DNA of 64,000 nt from JAOARY01 sp045345765 (GTDB taxonomy: Bacteria; Bacillota; Clostridia; Peptostreptococcales; Peptostreptococcaceae): the NCBI GenBank assembly GCA_045345765.1, contig CP148265.1, positions 2,666,001-2,730,000 on the forward strand. Reading direction: 5' to 3'. The notes beneath the pieces are model-generated. The model did not search any database. It saw nothing but the letters and a program-made list of their open reading frames with translations, and was not told the origin of the DNA. Both the position numbers and the translations under genes were made by a program. Below, piece by piece: positions 1 to 8,299 of this stretch. Position 1 is the first letter of the stretch, and the number at the start of each line of letters is the position of its first letter.

Positions 1-311
1 TCAAAATAATATTCTTCTTTTAAATTAGTAAAATTAACAGTAATATCATCATGAGGATATTTGTTTACTAATTTTGTTATAAAACTTGCAACTTCTTGCA
101 TCATTTTTGAACCTCTATCAAACCATAAAACATCAATAAATGGCCACATATTTTTATTTTCTTCACCATCGAATATAAATGTACTATCAATATGTTCAAT
201 AGTGAAATAATCTCTTGGACATTCAATTATATCAACTAATCCATCTATCAATTCTTTACTAATTTCTTTAACTTCTTTTTTTTCAATACCTCTAAATCTT
301 AAATGTGGCAT
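1..311 (-). CDS. DUF1904 family protein (C-terminus cut by window edge)
   Basis: The first 103 codons are visible on the minus strand, opening with MPHLRFRGIEK and containing the conserved stretches ECPRDYFTIE and VLWFDRG that I associate with the DUF1904 family, small proteins of about 105-110 residues. The start is an ATG at 309-311 behind an AGGAGG site 7 bases upstream, so only the last few residues should lie beyond the edge. The family has a tautomerase-like look (MPH N-terminus), but its function is not established and I do not assign one. It is divergent from the ClpB gene; the roughly 180 bases between them must hold both promoters. Confidence 0.75.
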   Translation of the reverse strand, partial: MPHLRFRGIEKKEVKEISKELIDGLVDIIECPRDYFTIEHIDSTFIFDGEENKNMWPFIDVLWFDRGSKMMQEVASFITKLVNKYPHDDITVNFTNLKEEYYF

Positions 312-407
312 AAAAAAACCTCCTATAAAATAAACTCTAATAATTATAACATTTAAAAATATTTTAAGTAAATAACTAATAAATATACTAATAAAAAAAG
401 TCTGAAA

Positions 408-436
408 TTGACCAAGTATAATAATCGTGCTAAGAT
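408..436 (+). promoter_or_regulatory. candidate sigma-A promoter of clpB
   Basis: TTGACC at 408-413 and TAAGAT at 431-436 are separated by 17 bases, upstream of the clpB ribosome binding site at 481-488. No clear CIRCE or CtsR operator was found around it, although the TTGACC itself reads GGTCAA on the other strand, the core of a CtsR half-site. Assignment rests on spacing and consensus only. Confidence 0.4.
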
Positions 437-491
437 TTAGAATATATTAGGAATTTAAATATTTCTATATAAAAATATATGGGGGGAGCTG

Positions 492-3080
492 ATTAGAATA
501 AATACTAGACAATATTCAGATCATGCAAAACAAGTATTACAAGAAGCAAAAAAAATAGCAATAAGAAAAGGAAATAGTGAATTGTCAGAGCTTCATATAC
601 ATATGGCTATTTTAAATCATAAAAATTCAATAGTAATAAATATTTTAAAAGATAAAGAAATTGATTTAGATGTATATAAAGAAGAAATTGATAGAGCAAT
701 AGATAAATTAAAATCACAAGATGGTCTATCTAAGCTTTATTATGATAGGTTAACTCAAAAGATACTTTTGGTAGCAGAAGAGATTTCAAGAAATTTTTAT
801 GAATCTAGTATAACAATAGAACATTTATTTTTAGCAATATTAAAAGAAAATAAAATAACAAGTCAAAGTATTTTTAAAAAATATAATATAGAATTTAATG
901 AATTCAAATCAGATATATTAAAGTATAAGTCAAAAGCATTATTAAATTCGAATAAAAATGCATCAATAACAAAGGTACTTTTAAAATATGGTAGAGATTT
1001 GACTTACGAAGCTAAAATGGGTGATTTAGATCCTGTAATAGGAAGAGATGAAGAAATAAGTAGAATGGTAATGATATTATCGAGAAGAACTAAAAATAAT
1101 CCAGTTATAATAGGAGAACCTGGAGTAGGAAAAACTGCCATAGTAGAAGGCTTAGCTCAAAGAATTATAAATGATGATGTACCAGAATCACTAAGAAATA
1201 AAAGTATATATGCTCTTGACTTGGCTTCTTTAGTTGCTGGGGCAAAATTTAGAGGTGAATTTGAAGAAAGATTAAAAGAAGTGTTAAATATAATAAAATC
1301 TTCAAAAACTCAAATAATAATGTTTATAGATGAACTTCATACTGTTGTAGGGACTGGTAATAATTCAGGAGGATTAGATTCATCTAATATGCTAAAACCA
1401 ATGTTAGCAAGAGGCGAATTATTAACAATTGGAGCAACAACATTTGATGAATATAGAGAATATATAGAAAAAGATGGTGCGCTAGATAGAAGATTTCAAA
1501 AGATTTTGGTTGAGGAACCTAAAGTTAATGAAACTATATCAATATTAAGGGGCATAAAAGAAAGATATGAAATGCATCATGGAATAAGAATATCTGATAA
1601 TGCTATAATTGCTTGTGCTAAGCTATCAAATAGATATATAAATGATAGATTTTTGCCAGATAAAGCTATTGATTTGATGGATGAGGCTTGTTCTATGGTA
1701 AGAATAAGTATTGACACATTACCATCTTTCTTAGATGAATTAAAAAGAAAAATAATGAAGTTAGAAATGGAGAAAGTATCAATAAGAGAAGAAACAGATG
1801 AACTATCTAAATTAAGATATAAAGAAATAGAAAAAGAAGTTAAAAAATTAAATGATGATTATAAATTAGAGCATAAAAAATGGAGTGAAGATAAAAAAAT
1901 AGTTGATAAAACAAAAGAAGTTAAATACCAAATAGATGAAGTAAAAAAACAAATAGAAGAAGCAATAAGAAAAAGTGATTTTGAAAAAGTTTCAGAACTT
2001 AAATATATAAAACTAAAAAAATTAGAAGATGAAGAGCTAAAACTTAAAAATGTAAAATTTTCATATGATATAAAAGAAGAGGTATATGAGGATGATATAT
2101 CTTTAATAGTTTCAAAATGGACAGGCGTACCTGTTAGTAAATTAACTCAAAGTGAAAAACAAAGGCTTCTTAATATGGAAGGTTTACTTCATAAGAGTAT
2201 AATAGGTCAAGATGATGCAATAAAAAGTGTTGTAGACGCTATAATAAGAACTCGATCAGGGGTTATAAAGGGTGAAAAACCTATAGGTTCATTTATGTTT
2301 TTTGGTTCAACAGGGGTCGGAAAAACACAATTAGCAAAAGTTATAACAAAAACTTTATTTGATAATATAAACAATTTAATAAGGTTAGATATGAGTGAAT
2401 ATATGGAGAAACATGCAGTATCGAGATTATTAGGAGCGCCTCCTGGATATGTTGGATTTGATGAAGGTGGACAATTAACAGAATCAGTTAGAAGAAAACC
2501 ATATAGTGTTATTTTATTTGATGAAATAGAAAAAGCACATCATGATGTATTTGATATTTTATTACAGATACTTGATGATGGAAGGCTTACAGATAATAAA
2601 GGACGCACTATTGATTTCAAAAATACTATAATTATAATGACCTCTAATTTAGGATCTAAAGAAATTATTGAAAATATTGATGAAAAAAGTGAAAATCAAG
2701 ATGTAAAAGAAATCGTATTAAAAAAGATAAGAAATACATTTAAACCTGAGTTTTTAAATAGATTAGATGATTTGGTATTATTCAAACCTTTAAATAAAGA
2801 AGATATATCAAAGATATTAAAATTATATCTTAAAGATTTGAATAATGAGTTATCAGATAGACAAATAAAAATAGAGATAAGTAAAGAAGCTTCAAATATG
2901 ATAGTAGAAGAATCATATTCAATACATTATGGAGCAAGATCTTTAAAAAGATATTTTGAAAGAAATATAATAACAAGGATAGGTAAATTGATATTGGAAG
3001 ATAAAATAAAAAATAATTCATATATAACAGTAGAGTTTTTAGATGATGATTATAATTTTATTGTCCAAAATAAAAAATAA
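492..3080 (+). CDS. clpB: ATP-dependent disaggregase ClpB, apparent ATT start
   Basis: A hexameric AAA+ chaperone that rescues aggregated proteins with DnaK in the cytoplasm. Order: Clp N-domain (residues 1-150), first AAA+ with Walker A GEPGVGKT (about 209) and Walker B MFIDELHTV, a coiled-coil middle domain (about 410-510) with the ClpB-type EKVSIREETDEL stretch, then the second AAA+ with GSTGVGKT (about 606), GAPPGYVGFDEGGQLTE and the C-terminal D2 domain. The nearest ordinary start, TTG at 582, would delete the first helix of the N-domain. Upstream in-frame codons encode RINTRQYSDHAKQVLQEAKK, clearly N-domain sequence, so translation must begin at ATT 492 (or CTG 489 or ATA 498) behind GGGGGGAG at 481-488. 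The resulting 862 residues is the usual ClpB length. ClpC was considered, but the middle domain and D1 sequence fit ClpB better. Confidence 0.88.
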   Translation: MRINTRQYSDHAKQVLQEAKKIAIRKGNSELSELHIHMAILNHKNSIVINILKDKEIDLDVYKEEIDRAIDKLKSQDGLSKLYYDRLTQKILLVAEEISRNFYESSITIEHLFLAILKENKITSQSIFKKYNIEFNEFKSDILKYKSKALLNSNKNASITKVLLKYGRDLTYEAKMGDLDPVIGRDEEISRMVMILSRRTKNNPVIIGEPGVGKTAIVEGLAQRIINDDVPESLRNKSIYALDLASLVAGAKFRGEFEERLKEVLNIIKSSKTQIIMFIDELHTVVGTGNNSGGLDSSNMLKPMLARGELLTIGATTFDEYREYIEKDGALDRRFQKILVEEPKVNETISILRGIKERYEMHHGIRISDNAIIACAKLSNRYINDRFLPDKAIDLMDEACSMVRISIDTLPSFLDELKRKIMKLEMEKVSIREETDELSKLRYKEIEKEVKKLNDDYKLEHKKWSEDKKIVDKTKEVKYQIDEVKKQIEEAIRKSDFEKVSELKYIKLKKLEDEELKLKNVKFSYDIKEEVYEDDISLIVSKWTGVPVSKLTQSEKQRLLNMEGLLHKSIIGQDDAIKSVVDAIIRTRSGVIKGEKPIGSFMFFGSTGVGKTQLAKVITKTLFDNINNLIRLDMSEYMEKHAVSRLLGAPPGYVGFDEGGQLTESVRRKPYSVILFDEIEKAHHDVFDILLQILDDGRLTDNKGRTIDFKNTIIIMTSNLGSKEIIENIDEKSENQDVKEIVLKKIRNTFKPEFLNRLDDLVLFKPLNKEDISKILKLYLKDLNNELSDRQIKIEISKEASNMIVEESYSIHYGARSLKRYFERNIITRIGKLILEDKIKNNSYITVEFLDDDYNFIVQNKK

Positions 3081-3094
3081 TACTTTAAAACTAG

Positions 3095-3123
3095 TTGATT
3101 TATTTTGATTTTAATTATAAAAT
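3095..3123 (+). promoter_or_regulatory. candidate promoter of the STM4015-4011 cluster
   Basis: TTGATT at 3095-3100 and TAAAAT at 3118-3123 are spaced by 17 bases in the 86-base gap after clpB. No terminator hairpin separates clpB from this site, so some readthrough from clpB is possible. A near-palindrome, CGTATGTACG, lies just downstream at 3128-3137 and could be an operator; that is inference. Confidence 0.4.
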
Positions 3124-3166
3124 AGAACGTATGTACGACTGAAATAAATTTAGGATGGTGATTAGA

Positions 3167-4078
3167 ATGGAAGGAATAATAGAAAAAAATGATTATATAG
3201 AATTTACATTATCATATGAGGATGAAGAAGAGAAAGGTCTTACACTTATTGATTTGTTTAAGGAATATTTTAAGAATAATGAAATTTGTAAATATGAAAA
3301 TCTTATAATCGGAGCTTGGGAAGAATGTTATGAAGAATCACCAAAAGAAGCTATAGATTTTATGATTGGAAATAAGAATTTATTTCCTAATTTAAAGAAT
3401 TTATTTGTAGGAAATATGGATTATGAAAGATGTGAAGTATCTTGGATTACGCTTTGTGATTTAGGTCAAGTTTTAAATACTTTTGAACTTGAAGAATTTA
3501 AAGTTAAAGGTTCTGTGGACTTAAGGTTAAAAGATGTAAAGTCAGATAGTTTAAAAACATTAAGTTTTATAAATGGTGGGTTAGGAAGTGATGTATTAGA
3601 AGATGTAAAAAATGCAAAACTAAAAAATCTTACTAAATTAGATATGTATTTAGGTGTTGAAGACTATGGTTTTGATGGTTCAATTGAAGATATAAAGCCT
3701 TTTATGGATAAGATTTTATTTCCTGATTTAAAATATTTAGGACTTAAAAATAGTGGGATACAAGATGAAATATGTGAAGCTGTACTTAAATCAAATATAT
3801 TAGAACAATTAGAAGTTTTGGATATGTCTTTAGGGATACTTTCAGATAAGAGTGGAGAACTTATATTGAAAAATATTGATAAATTAAAACACTTAAAGAA
3901 ATTTGATATTCATTTTAATTATATAAAAGATAGTTTATTAGAGGAATTAAGAGCTGAATTTGAAAATACAAATGTAGAATTTTTATGTGATAGATCAAAC
4001 GCACAAGATTATATGGATGAAGAAAATGATTACGATGATGAAGATTATGATTATAGATTCCCATATATGACGGAGTAA
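3167..4078 (+). CDS. STM4015 family leucine-rich-repeat protein
   Basis: First gene of a five-gene cluster. The protein has about 303 residues, no signal peptide and irregular leucine-rich repeats: phrases such as FPNLKNLFVGN, LKNLTKLDMYLG, FPDLKYLGLKNSGI and LEQLEVLDMSLGIL recur about every 28-35 residues. The tail is very acidic (DEENDYDDEDYDYR). I recognise it mainly through its neighbours and the family name STM4015; the biochemical role is unknown, and LRR proteins of this kind usually bind a protein partner. ATG 3167 is chosen over ATG 3155 because it has the better spacing from the GGTGAT site. The next gene begins 3 bases after the stop, so they are co-translated. Confidence 0.75.
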   Translation: MEGIIEKNDYIEFTLSYEDEEEKGLTLIDLFKEYFKNNEICKYENLIIGAWEECYEESPKEAIDFMIGNKNLFPNLKNLFVGNMDYERCEVSWITLCDLGQVLNTFELEEFKVKGSVDLRLKDVKSDSLKTLSFINGGLGSDVLEDVKNAKLKNLTKLDMYLGVEDYGFDGSIEDIKPFMDKILFPDLKYLGLKNSGIQDEICEAVLKSNILEQLEVLDMSLGILSDKSGELILKNIDKLKHLKKFDIHFNYIKDSLLEELRAEFENTNVEFLCDRSNAQDYMDEENDYDDEDYDYRFPYMTE

Positions 4079-4081
4079 TAG

Positions 4082-5206
4082 ATGATAAATTTTTTAATAA
4101 TAGGAGATTTAAAGGGTAAAAGAGTGTCTTTTTTTATAAAGACACTCAAAATTTTAGGTATAAAAAATTATAATATATTATCTTGGATTGATTTAATTGA
4201 GGATATAAATACCTTAAATAAATATTTAAAAAATAATACAATAATTAAAATAGAACCACCAGAGAAGGATTTAGATATTTATAAAGCCTTTTTAAAAAAA
4301 GGAATCAAAGCAAATGTAATAAGTGATAAGCAAATAGACAAATTAAATTTTGATGATTATAAGCTAATATCACCAAAGCAATGGTTTTTTGGTGTTAATA
4401 ATGTGTTTGAAAATATAAAAAATCTAGTAAAGGCATCATCTTATAATATTTTTATGATGAATGATATTGATGAAGCAATTACAATGATGGATAAAAAATT
4501 ATCTTATAAAAAGCTAAATGATAATTTAGAAGGTAAAAGCTTTAATTTACCAAAATTATATGATGTAAAAGATAATTTTTATTCATTTGAAGAAATGTAT
4601 TCAAATAAGAGTATTAATGCTTTTATAAAATTGAGATATGGTTCAGGAAGTATAGGGGTACTTGCATATAAAAATAATCCTAAAAAAAATAAACAAATAT
4701 TATATACATCTTTAAGATATAAAAATAATAATTTTTATAGTGAAAAAAAAGTAAGAAAGTATGAAGATAAAAATGAAATAAAAGTTTTATTAGATTGGGT
4801 TTTAAAAAATGATGCACATATGGAGTCTTGGATTCCAAAATCTAAATACGATGATAAATCATTTGATACAAGAGTTCTTATGATTAATAAAAAGCCAAAT
4901 TATTTAATATCAAGATTTAGTAATAGTCCTATAACTAATTTACATTTGGATAATAAAAGATTAGAAAGTAAAGAGTTTTTGGATGATTCACAGATTAAGA
5001 TTTTAAAAGATTCGTCAAAAGATGTGTGCAAAGTATTTGAAAAATCTATGTTTATGGGATTAGATATTGTAACAAGTAATAGTTTTAAACCGTATATAAT
5101 TGATGTAAATCCTTTTGGGGATTTATTTTATAATTTAAATGATGGAAAAAATATAATATATGAAAAAGAAATTAAATTAGCAATAAAAAAGTTAAGAGGT
5201 GAATAG
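4082..5206 (+). CDS. STM4014 family ATP-grasp-like protein
   Basis: 374 residues, soluble. The C-terminal half looks like an ATP-grasp fold: FIKLRYGSGSIGV (about residue 180) resembles the nucleotide-binding lysine and glycine-rich loop, DTRVLMINKKP (about 261) the central strand, and YIIDVNPFGDLFYN (about 340) the metal-ligand Asp/Asn strand. ATP-grasp enzymes join a carboxylate to an amine or thiol through an acyl phosphate, so a ligase acting on a peptide or small acid is a reasonable inference, but the substrate is unknown. It is second in the STM4015-4011 cluster, 3 bases after the LRR gene and abutting the next gene. Confidence 0.75.
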   Translation: MINFLIIGDLKGKRVSFFIKTLKILGIKNYNILSWIDLIEDINTLNKYLKNNTIIKIEPPEKDLDIYKAFLKKGIKANVISDKQIDKLNFDDYKLISPKQWFFGVNNVFENIKNLVKASSYNIFMMNDIDEAITMMDKKLSYKKLNDNLEGKSFNLPKLYDVKDNFYSFEEMYSNKSINAFIKLRYGSGSIGVLAYKNNPKKNKQILYTSLRYKNNNFYSEKKVRKYEDKNEIKVLLDWVLKNDAHMESWIPKSKYDDKSFDTRVLMINKKPNYLISRFSNSPITNLHLDNKRLESKEFLDDSQIKILKDSSKDVCKVFEKSMFMGLDIVTSNSFKPYIIDVNPFGDLFYNLNDGKNIIYEKEIKLAIKKLRGE

Positions 5207-5207
5207 T

Positions 5208-6056
5208 TTGGATGTAAATATGAATGAAATAGTAGGTAATTGTGATATATTATTTTTATCTTTAGATACATTAAGATATGATGTGGCAAAACAGGAATAT
5301 GAATTAGGAAATCTAAAAAATTTAGGAAAAGATGGTGCTTTTGAAAAAAGACATTCCCCAGGAAATTTTACATATTCATCTCATCATAGTTTTTTTGCTG
5401 GATTTTTGCCTACTAAATTAGATTATGAGCCATTAAATAAAAGAAAATGGTTATTTTTAAATAAAAAAACTGGTCTTAACACATTGAGTAAAAAAAATGC
5501 ATTTTTATTCGAAGGTAGTAATTTTATAGAAGGCTTAAATAAAGTGGGATATGAAACTATATGTATAGGGGGGGTTGTATTTTTTAGCAAACAAGAAGGG
5601 CTTTATAATGTATTTCCAAGTATGTTTGAACAAAGTTATTGGAATCCTAAATTTGGAGTTACAAATAAAGATTCTACTAAATATCAAGTTAAAAAGGCTA
5701 TAAAGGTGATGGAAGAACTAGAAGAGAATAAAAGAGTCTTTTTATTTTTAAATATATCTGCAATACATGGACCAAATTATTATTATTTAGATGAATATAA
5801 AAATAATGAAAAATCATATAATCCTTCAAAGAATATATTGGCTTCCAAATTGGATTGTGTTGAAAGTCAAAGTGCTGCTCTTAGATATGTTGATAAAGAA
5901 TTAGAAATATTATTTGATTATATGAAAAATAGAAATAAGACATTTTGTATTGCTTTATCAGATCATGGAACTTGTTATGGTGAAGAGGGCTATTATGGTC
6001 ATAATATATCAAATGAGATAGTTTATAATGTTCCTTATAAACATTTCTTCTTGTAA
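5208..6056 (+). CDS. STM4013 family alkaline-phosphatase-superfamily hydrolase
   Basis: 282 residues with the sulfatase/phosphoglycerate-mutase-like pattern of the alkaline phosphatase superfamily: the metal-binding LFLSLDTLRYDV near the N-terminus, GNFTYSSHHSFFAG where the nucleophile lies, and ALSDHGTCYGEEGYYGH near the C-terminus carrying the distal Asp/His ligands. It lacks a signal peptide and should be cytosolic. The substrate (phosphate or sulfate ester) is not known. TTG 5208 is chosen because it lies 6 bases after AGAGGTG and just after the stop of the STM4014 gene; GTG 5199 would fall inside the ribosome binding site, and ATG 5220 is an alternative. Confidence 0.75.
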   Translation: MDVNMNEIVGNCDILFLSLDTLRYDVAKQEYELGNLKNLGKDGAFEKRHSPGNFTYSSHHSFFAGFLPTKLDYEPLNKRKWLFLNKKTGLNTLSKKNAFLFEGSNFIEGLNKVGYETICIGGVVFFSKQEGLYNVFPSMFEQSYWNPKFGVTNKDSTKYQVKKAIKVMEELEENKRVFLFLNISAIHGPNYYYLDEYKNNEKSYNPSKNILASKLDCVESQSAALRYVDKELEILFDYMKNRNKTFCIALSDHGTCYGEEGYYGHNISNEIVYNVPYKHFFL

Positions 6057-6069
6057 AGAGGTGGTAATA

Positions 6070-7386
6070 ATGATTGATATAAAAGAGGTCTTAGAAGATC
6101 CGTATAAGAATTATATATATTCTTATCCTCATAAGATGTCATATTCAAAATTTGATACAAAAATAAATTTAAAAGATTTATGGAATGATGATATAAGTAA
6201 TTTAACATTATATATTCATATACCATTTTGCGCAAATAAATGTGGATATTGTAATTTGTTTTCAACTTCAGATATAAATAAAGATTTATTAGATAGGTAT
6301 AGTGATAAATTAATAGAAGAGATAAAAGCTATAAAAGAAATAATGGGTTTGAAATTAAAGAATAACAATTTGTTTTCTAATATTGTATTTGGTGGGGGAA
6401 CACCAACAATTCTTTCAAAAGATAATTTGAAAAAAATATTAGAGGGACTAAAACTATATTTGAATATAAATTTTTCAAAATCAAAGTTATCAATAGAAAC
6501 ATCACCAAAAACTCTTAATAAATCAAAATTAGAATTATTAAAAGAGTATAATTTATATAGAATAAGTATAGGGATACAAAGTTTTAATGAAAATGAACTT
6601 ATTAATATAAATAGATTAGAGCCCTTAGATAAAATAGATAAAGCTCTTGATTTGCTTAAAAATAATAAAATAAAAATAAGAAATTTAGATTTAATTTATG
6701 GAATTGAAAATCAAAGCCTTAAAAGTTTTGAATATAATTTGAAAAAAGCAGTATATTATAATTTTGAAGAAATTTATTTATATCCTTTATACATAAGAGA
6801 AGAAACATATTTATATGATAAAACTAAAAAAGATATAGATAAGATGAAGCGTTTTTATGAATTTGCTTGTGAATTTTTGATAAAGAATAATTATATTCAA
6901 ACATCTATGAGAAATTTTATCAATAAAAATGTAAAAAAAGAATTGTATCCAAACTATAGTTGCCAAGAAAATAATATGATTGGTATAGGTTGTGGTGCTA
7001 GATCTTATAAAGATAATATTCATTATTCAAGAAAGTATGCAAGATTAGATAAAAATATAAAAAATATTATTAATGATTATTTACAAGAAGTAGATTTTTT
7101 ACATGCAAAACATGGTTTTAATCTTAATATTGATGAATCAAAACGAAGATATATACAAAAGTCTATATTAAAAATAACAGGTCTTAATTTGGATGATTTT
7201 AAAAATAAATTTAATTGCAATCCTTTTGAATATAAAGAATTAGAGTTTTTGTTATTAAATCAGTTTTTGATTAAAGAGGGAAAAAATTTGATTCCAACTA
7301 AAAAGGGTCTTGCTTATTCGGATTCTATTGGAAATCTATTTATATCAGAGACGGTAAAAAATAAAATGTTAAATTTTAAAGAGTAG
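6070..7386 (+). CDS. STM4012 family radical SAM protein (HemN-like)
   Basis: 438 residues. The radical SAM cluster motif CANKCGYC appears in YIHIPFCANKCGYCNLFS, close to the HemN/coproporphyrinogen-dehydrogenase arrangement, followed by the glycine motif FGGGTPT and SIGIQSFNE, as in HemN-type enzymes, and a C-terminal HemN-like region. Radical SAM enzymes cleave S-adenosylmethionine at a 4Fe-4S cluster; HemN-type members often act as methylases, cyclopropanases or decarboxylases. The substrate is unknown. ATG 6070 follows AGAGGTGG with good spacing, 13 bases after the hydrolase stop. An upstream in-frame extension from 6028 overlaps the previous gene and is rejected. Confidence 0.8.
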   Translation: MIDIKEVLEDPYKNYIYSYPHKMSYSKFDTKINLKDLWNDDISNLTLYIHIPFCANKCGYCNLFSTSDINKDLLDRYSDKLIEEIKAIKEIMGLKLKNNNLFSNIVFGGGTPTILSKDNLKKILEGLKLYLNINFSKSKLSIETSPKTLNKSKLELLKEYNLYRISIGIQSFNENELININRLEPLDKIDKALDLLKNNKIKIRNLDLIYGIENQSLKSFEYNLKKAVYYNFEEIYLYPLYIREETYLYDKTKKDIDKMKRFYEFACEFLIKNNYIQTSMRNFINKNVKKELYPNYSCQENNMIGIGCGARSYKDNIHYSRKYARLDKNIKNIINDYLQEVDFLHAKHGFNLNIDESKRRYIQKSILKITGLNLDDFKNKFNCNPFEYKELEFLLLNQFLIKEGKNLIPTKKGLAYSDSIGNLFISETVKNKMLNFKE

Positions 7387-7396
7387 AGAGGTTATT

Positions 7397-8257
7397 ATGA
7401 TTTATACTTTGTATTATAGAAATTTTTTAAAATATTGCAATTATACTTGTGAATATTGCCCTTTTAAAAAACTTAAAATATCTAAAAATAAGATAGAAAA
7501 AGAAATTAAATACCTAGATATGTTTTATAAATATTTAAAATCACAAAAGAATGAATTTAAAATATTTATAGTACCAAAGGGTGAATCATTAATATTTAAT
7601 CATTTTAAAAAATTTTGTATAGATTTAAATAAATTAAATAATATAAAAGAAGTGGTTATACAGACAAATTTAACTACTGATTTGAAATTTTTAGATTCCA
7701 TAAATAATAAAAAATTAAAACTTTGGATTACATATCATCCAACACAAGTTAATTTAGAGAAATTTTTAGAGCAAATAAAAATACTTGTAAATAAAAATAT
7801 TGATTTTAGTGTTGGTTGTGTTGGAGTTAAGGAGAATTTTAATAAAATAAAAGAATTAAAATTAAATTTGGATAAAATAAGTTTTGATTCAACTAAAAAA
7901 ATATATTTATGGATAAATGCATATAAGGATCAAAAATCATATTACTCTAATGATGATATTAGATTTTTGAAGGATATTGATATGTATTTTGATATAAATT
8001 TAAATAATTATAATAATAAAAATAAACCTTGTAATACTAATTATAATTCATTTATGTTAGATGCAAATGGTGATATAAGAAGATGTTATAAGGATAATAA
8101 AAAACTAGGGAATTTGTATGAAGACAAATTGAATGAGTTGTCTGAAATTAAAGATTGTAGTAAAAAAATATGCACATGTTTTATAGGATATAATAATATT
8201 AAAAGCTTAAATTTAGATAGAGTGTATGCTAAAAGTTTATTAGCTAGAATGCCTTAA
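7397..8257 (+). CDS. STM4011 family radical SAM protein
   Basis: 286 residues. The cluster motif is CNYTCEYC within LYYRNFLKYCNYTCEYCPFK, typical of the STM4011 family. The C-terminal half carries further cysteines (CNTNYNSFMLDANGDIRRC and CSKKICTCF) that may hold an auxiliary iron-sulfur cluster, a layout seen in SPASM-like peptide-modifying enzymes. This is the last gene of the cluster, 10 bases after STM4012 with a GAGAGG ribosome binding site. Its last eight codons form one arm of a 24-bp hairpin. Substrate and product are unknown. Confidence 0.8.
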   Translation: MIYTLYYRNFLKYCNYTCEYCPFKKLKISKNKIEKEIKYLDMFYKYLKSQKNEFKIFIVPKGESLIFNHFKKFCIDLNKLNNIKEVVIQTNLTTDLKFLDSINNKKLKLWITYHPTQVNLEKFLEQIKILVNKNIDFSVGCVGVKENFNKIKELKLNLDKISFDSTKKIYLWINAYKDQKSYYSNDDIRFLKDIDMYFDINLNNYNNKNKPCNTNYNSFMLDANGDIRRCYKDNKKLGNLYEDKLNELSEIKDCSKKICTCFIGYNNIKSLNLDRVYAKSLLARMP

Positions 8258-8284
8258 ATTAATTTAAGGTATTCTAGCTAATAA
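8237..8284. terminator. 24-bp hairpin between STM4011 and the LOR/SDH pair
   Basis: Arms 8237-8260 and 8261-8284 pair along almost their full length with one wobble. The left arm contains the last codons and stop of the STM4011 gene. It lies between convergent genes, so a bidirectional terminator is likely, but the T-run after the stem is poor on both strands. Confidence 0.5.
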
Positions 8285-8299
8285 AAATAAATTAATATA

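Noticed and set aside
408..425. CtsR or CIRCE heat-shock operator before clpB
   Set aside because: Only one GGTCAA half-site is seen; the second heptad of a CtsR box and the CIRCE palindrome are absent.
582..3080. ClpB starting at TTG 582
   Set aside because: It would remove the first helix of the Clp N-domain, although the in-frame upstream codons encode exactly that helix and a ribosome binding site stands before them.
582..3080. Naming the chaperone ClpC or ClpA
   Set aside because: The coiled-coil middle domain with the EREALKKETDE-like stretch and the D1 sequence fit ClpB, and there is no mcsAB/ctsR neighbourhood typical of clpC.
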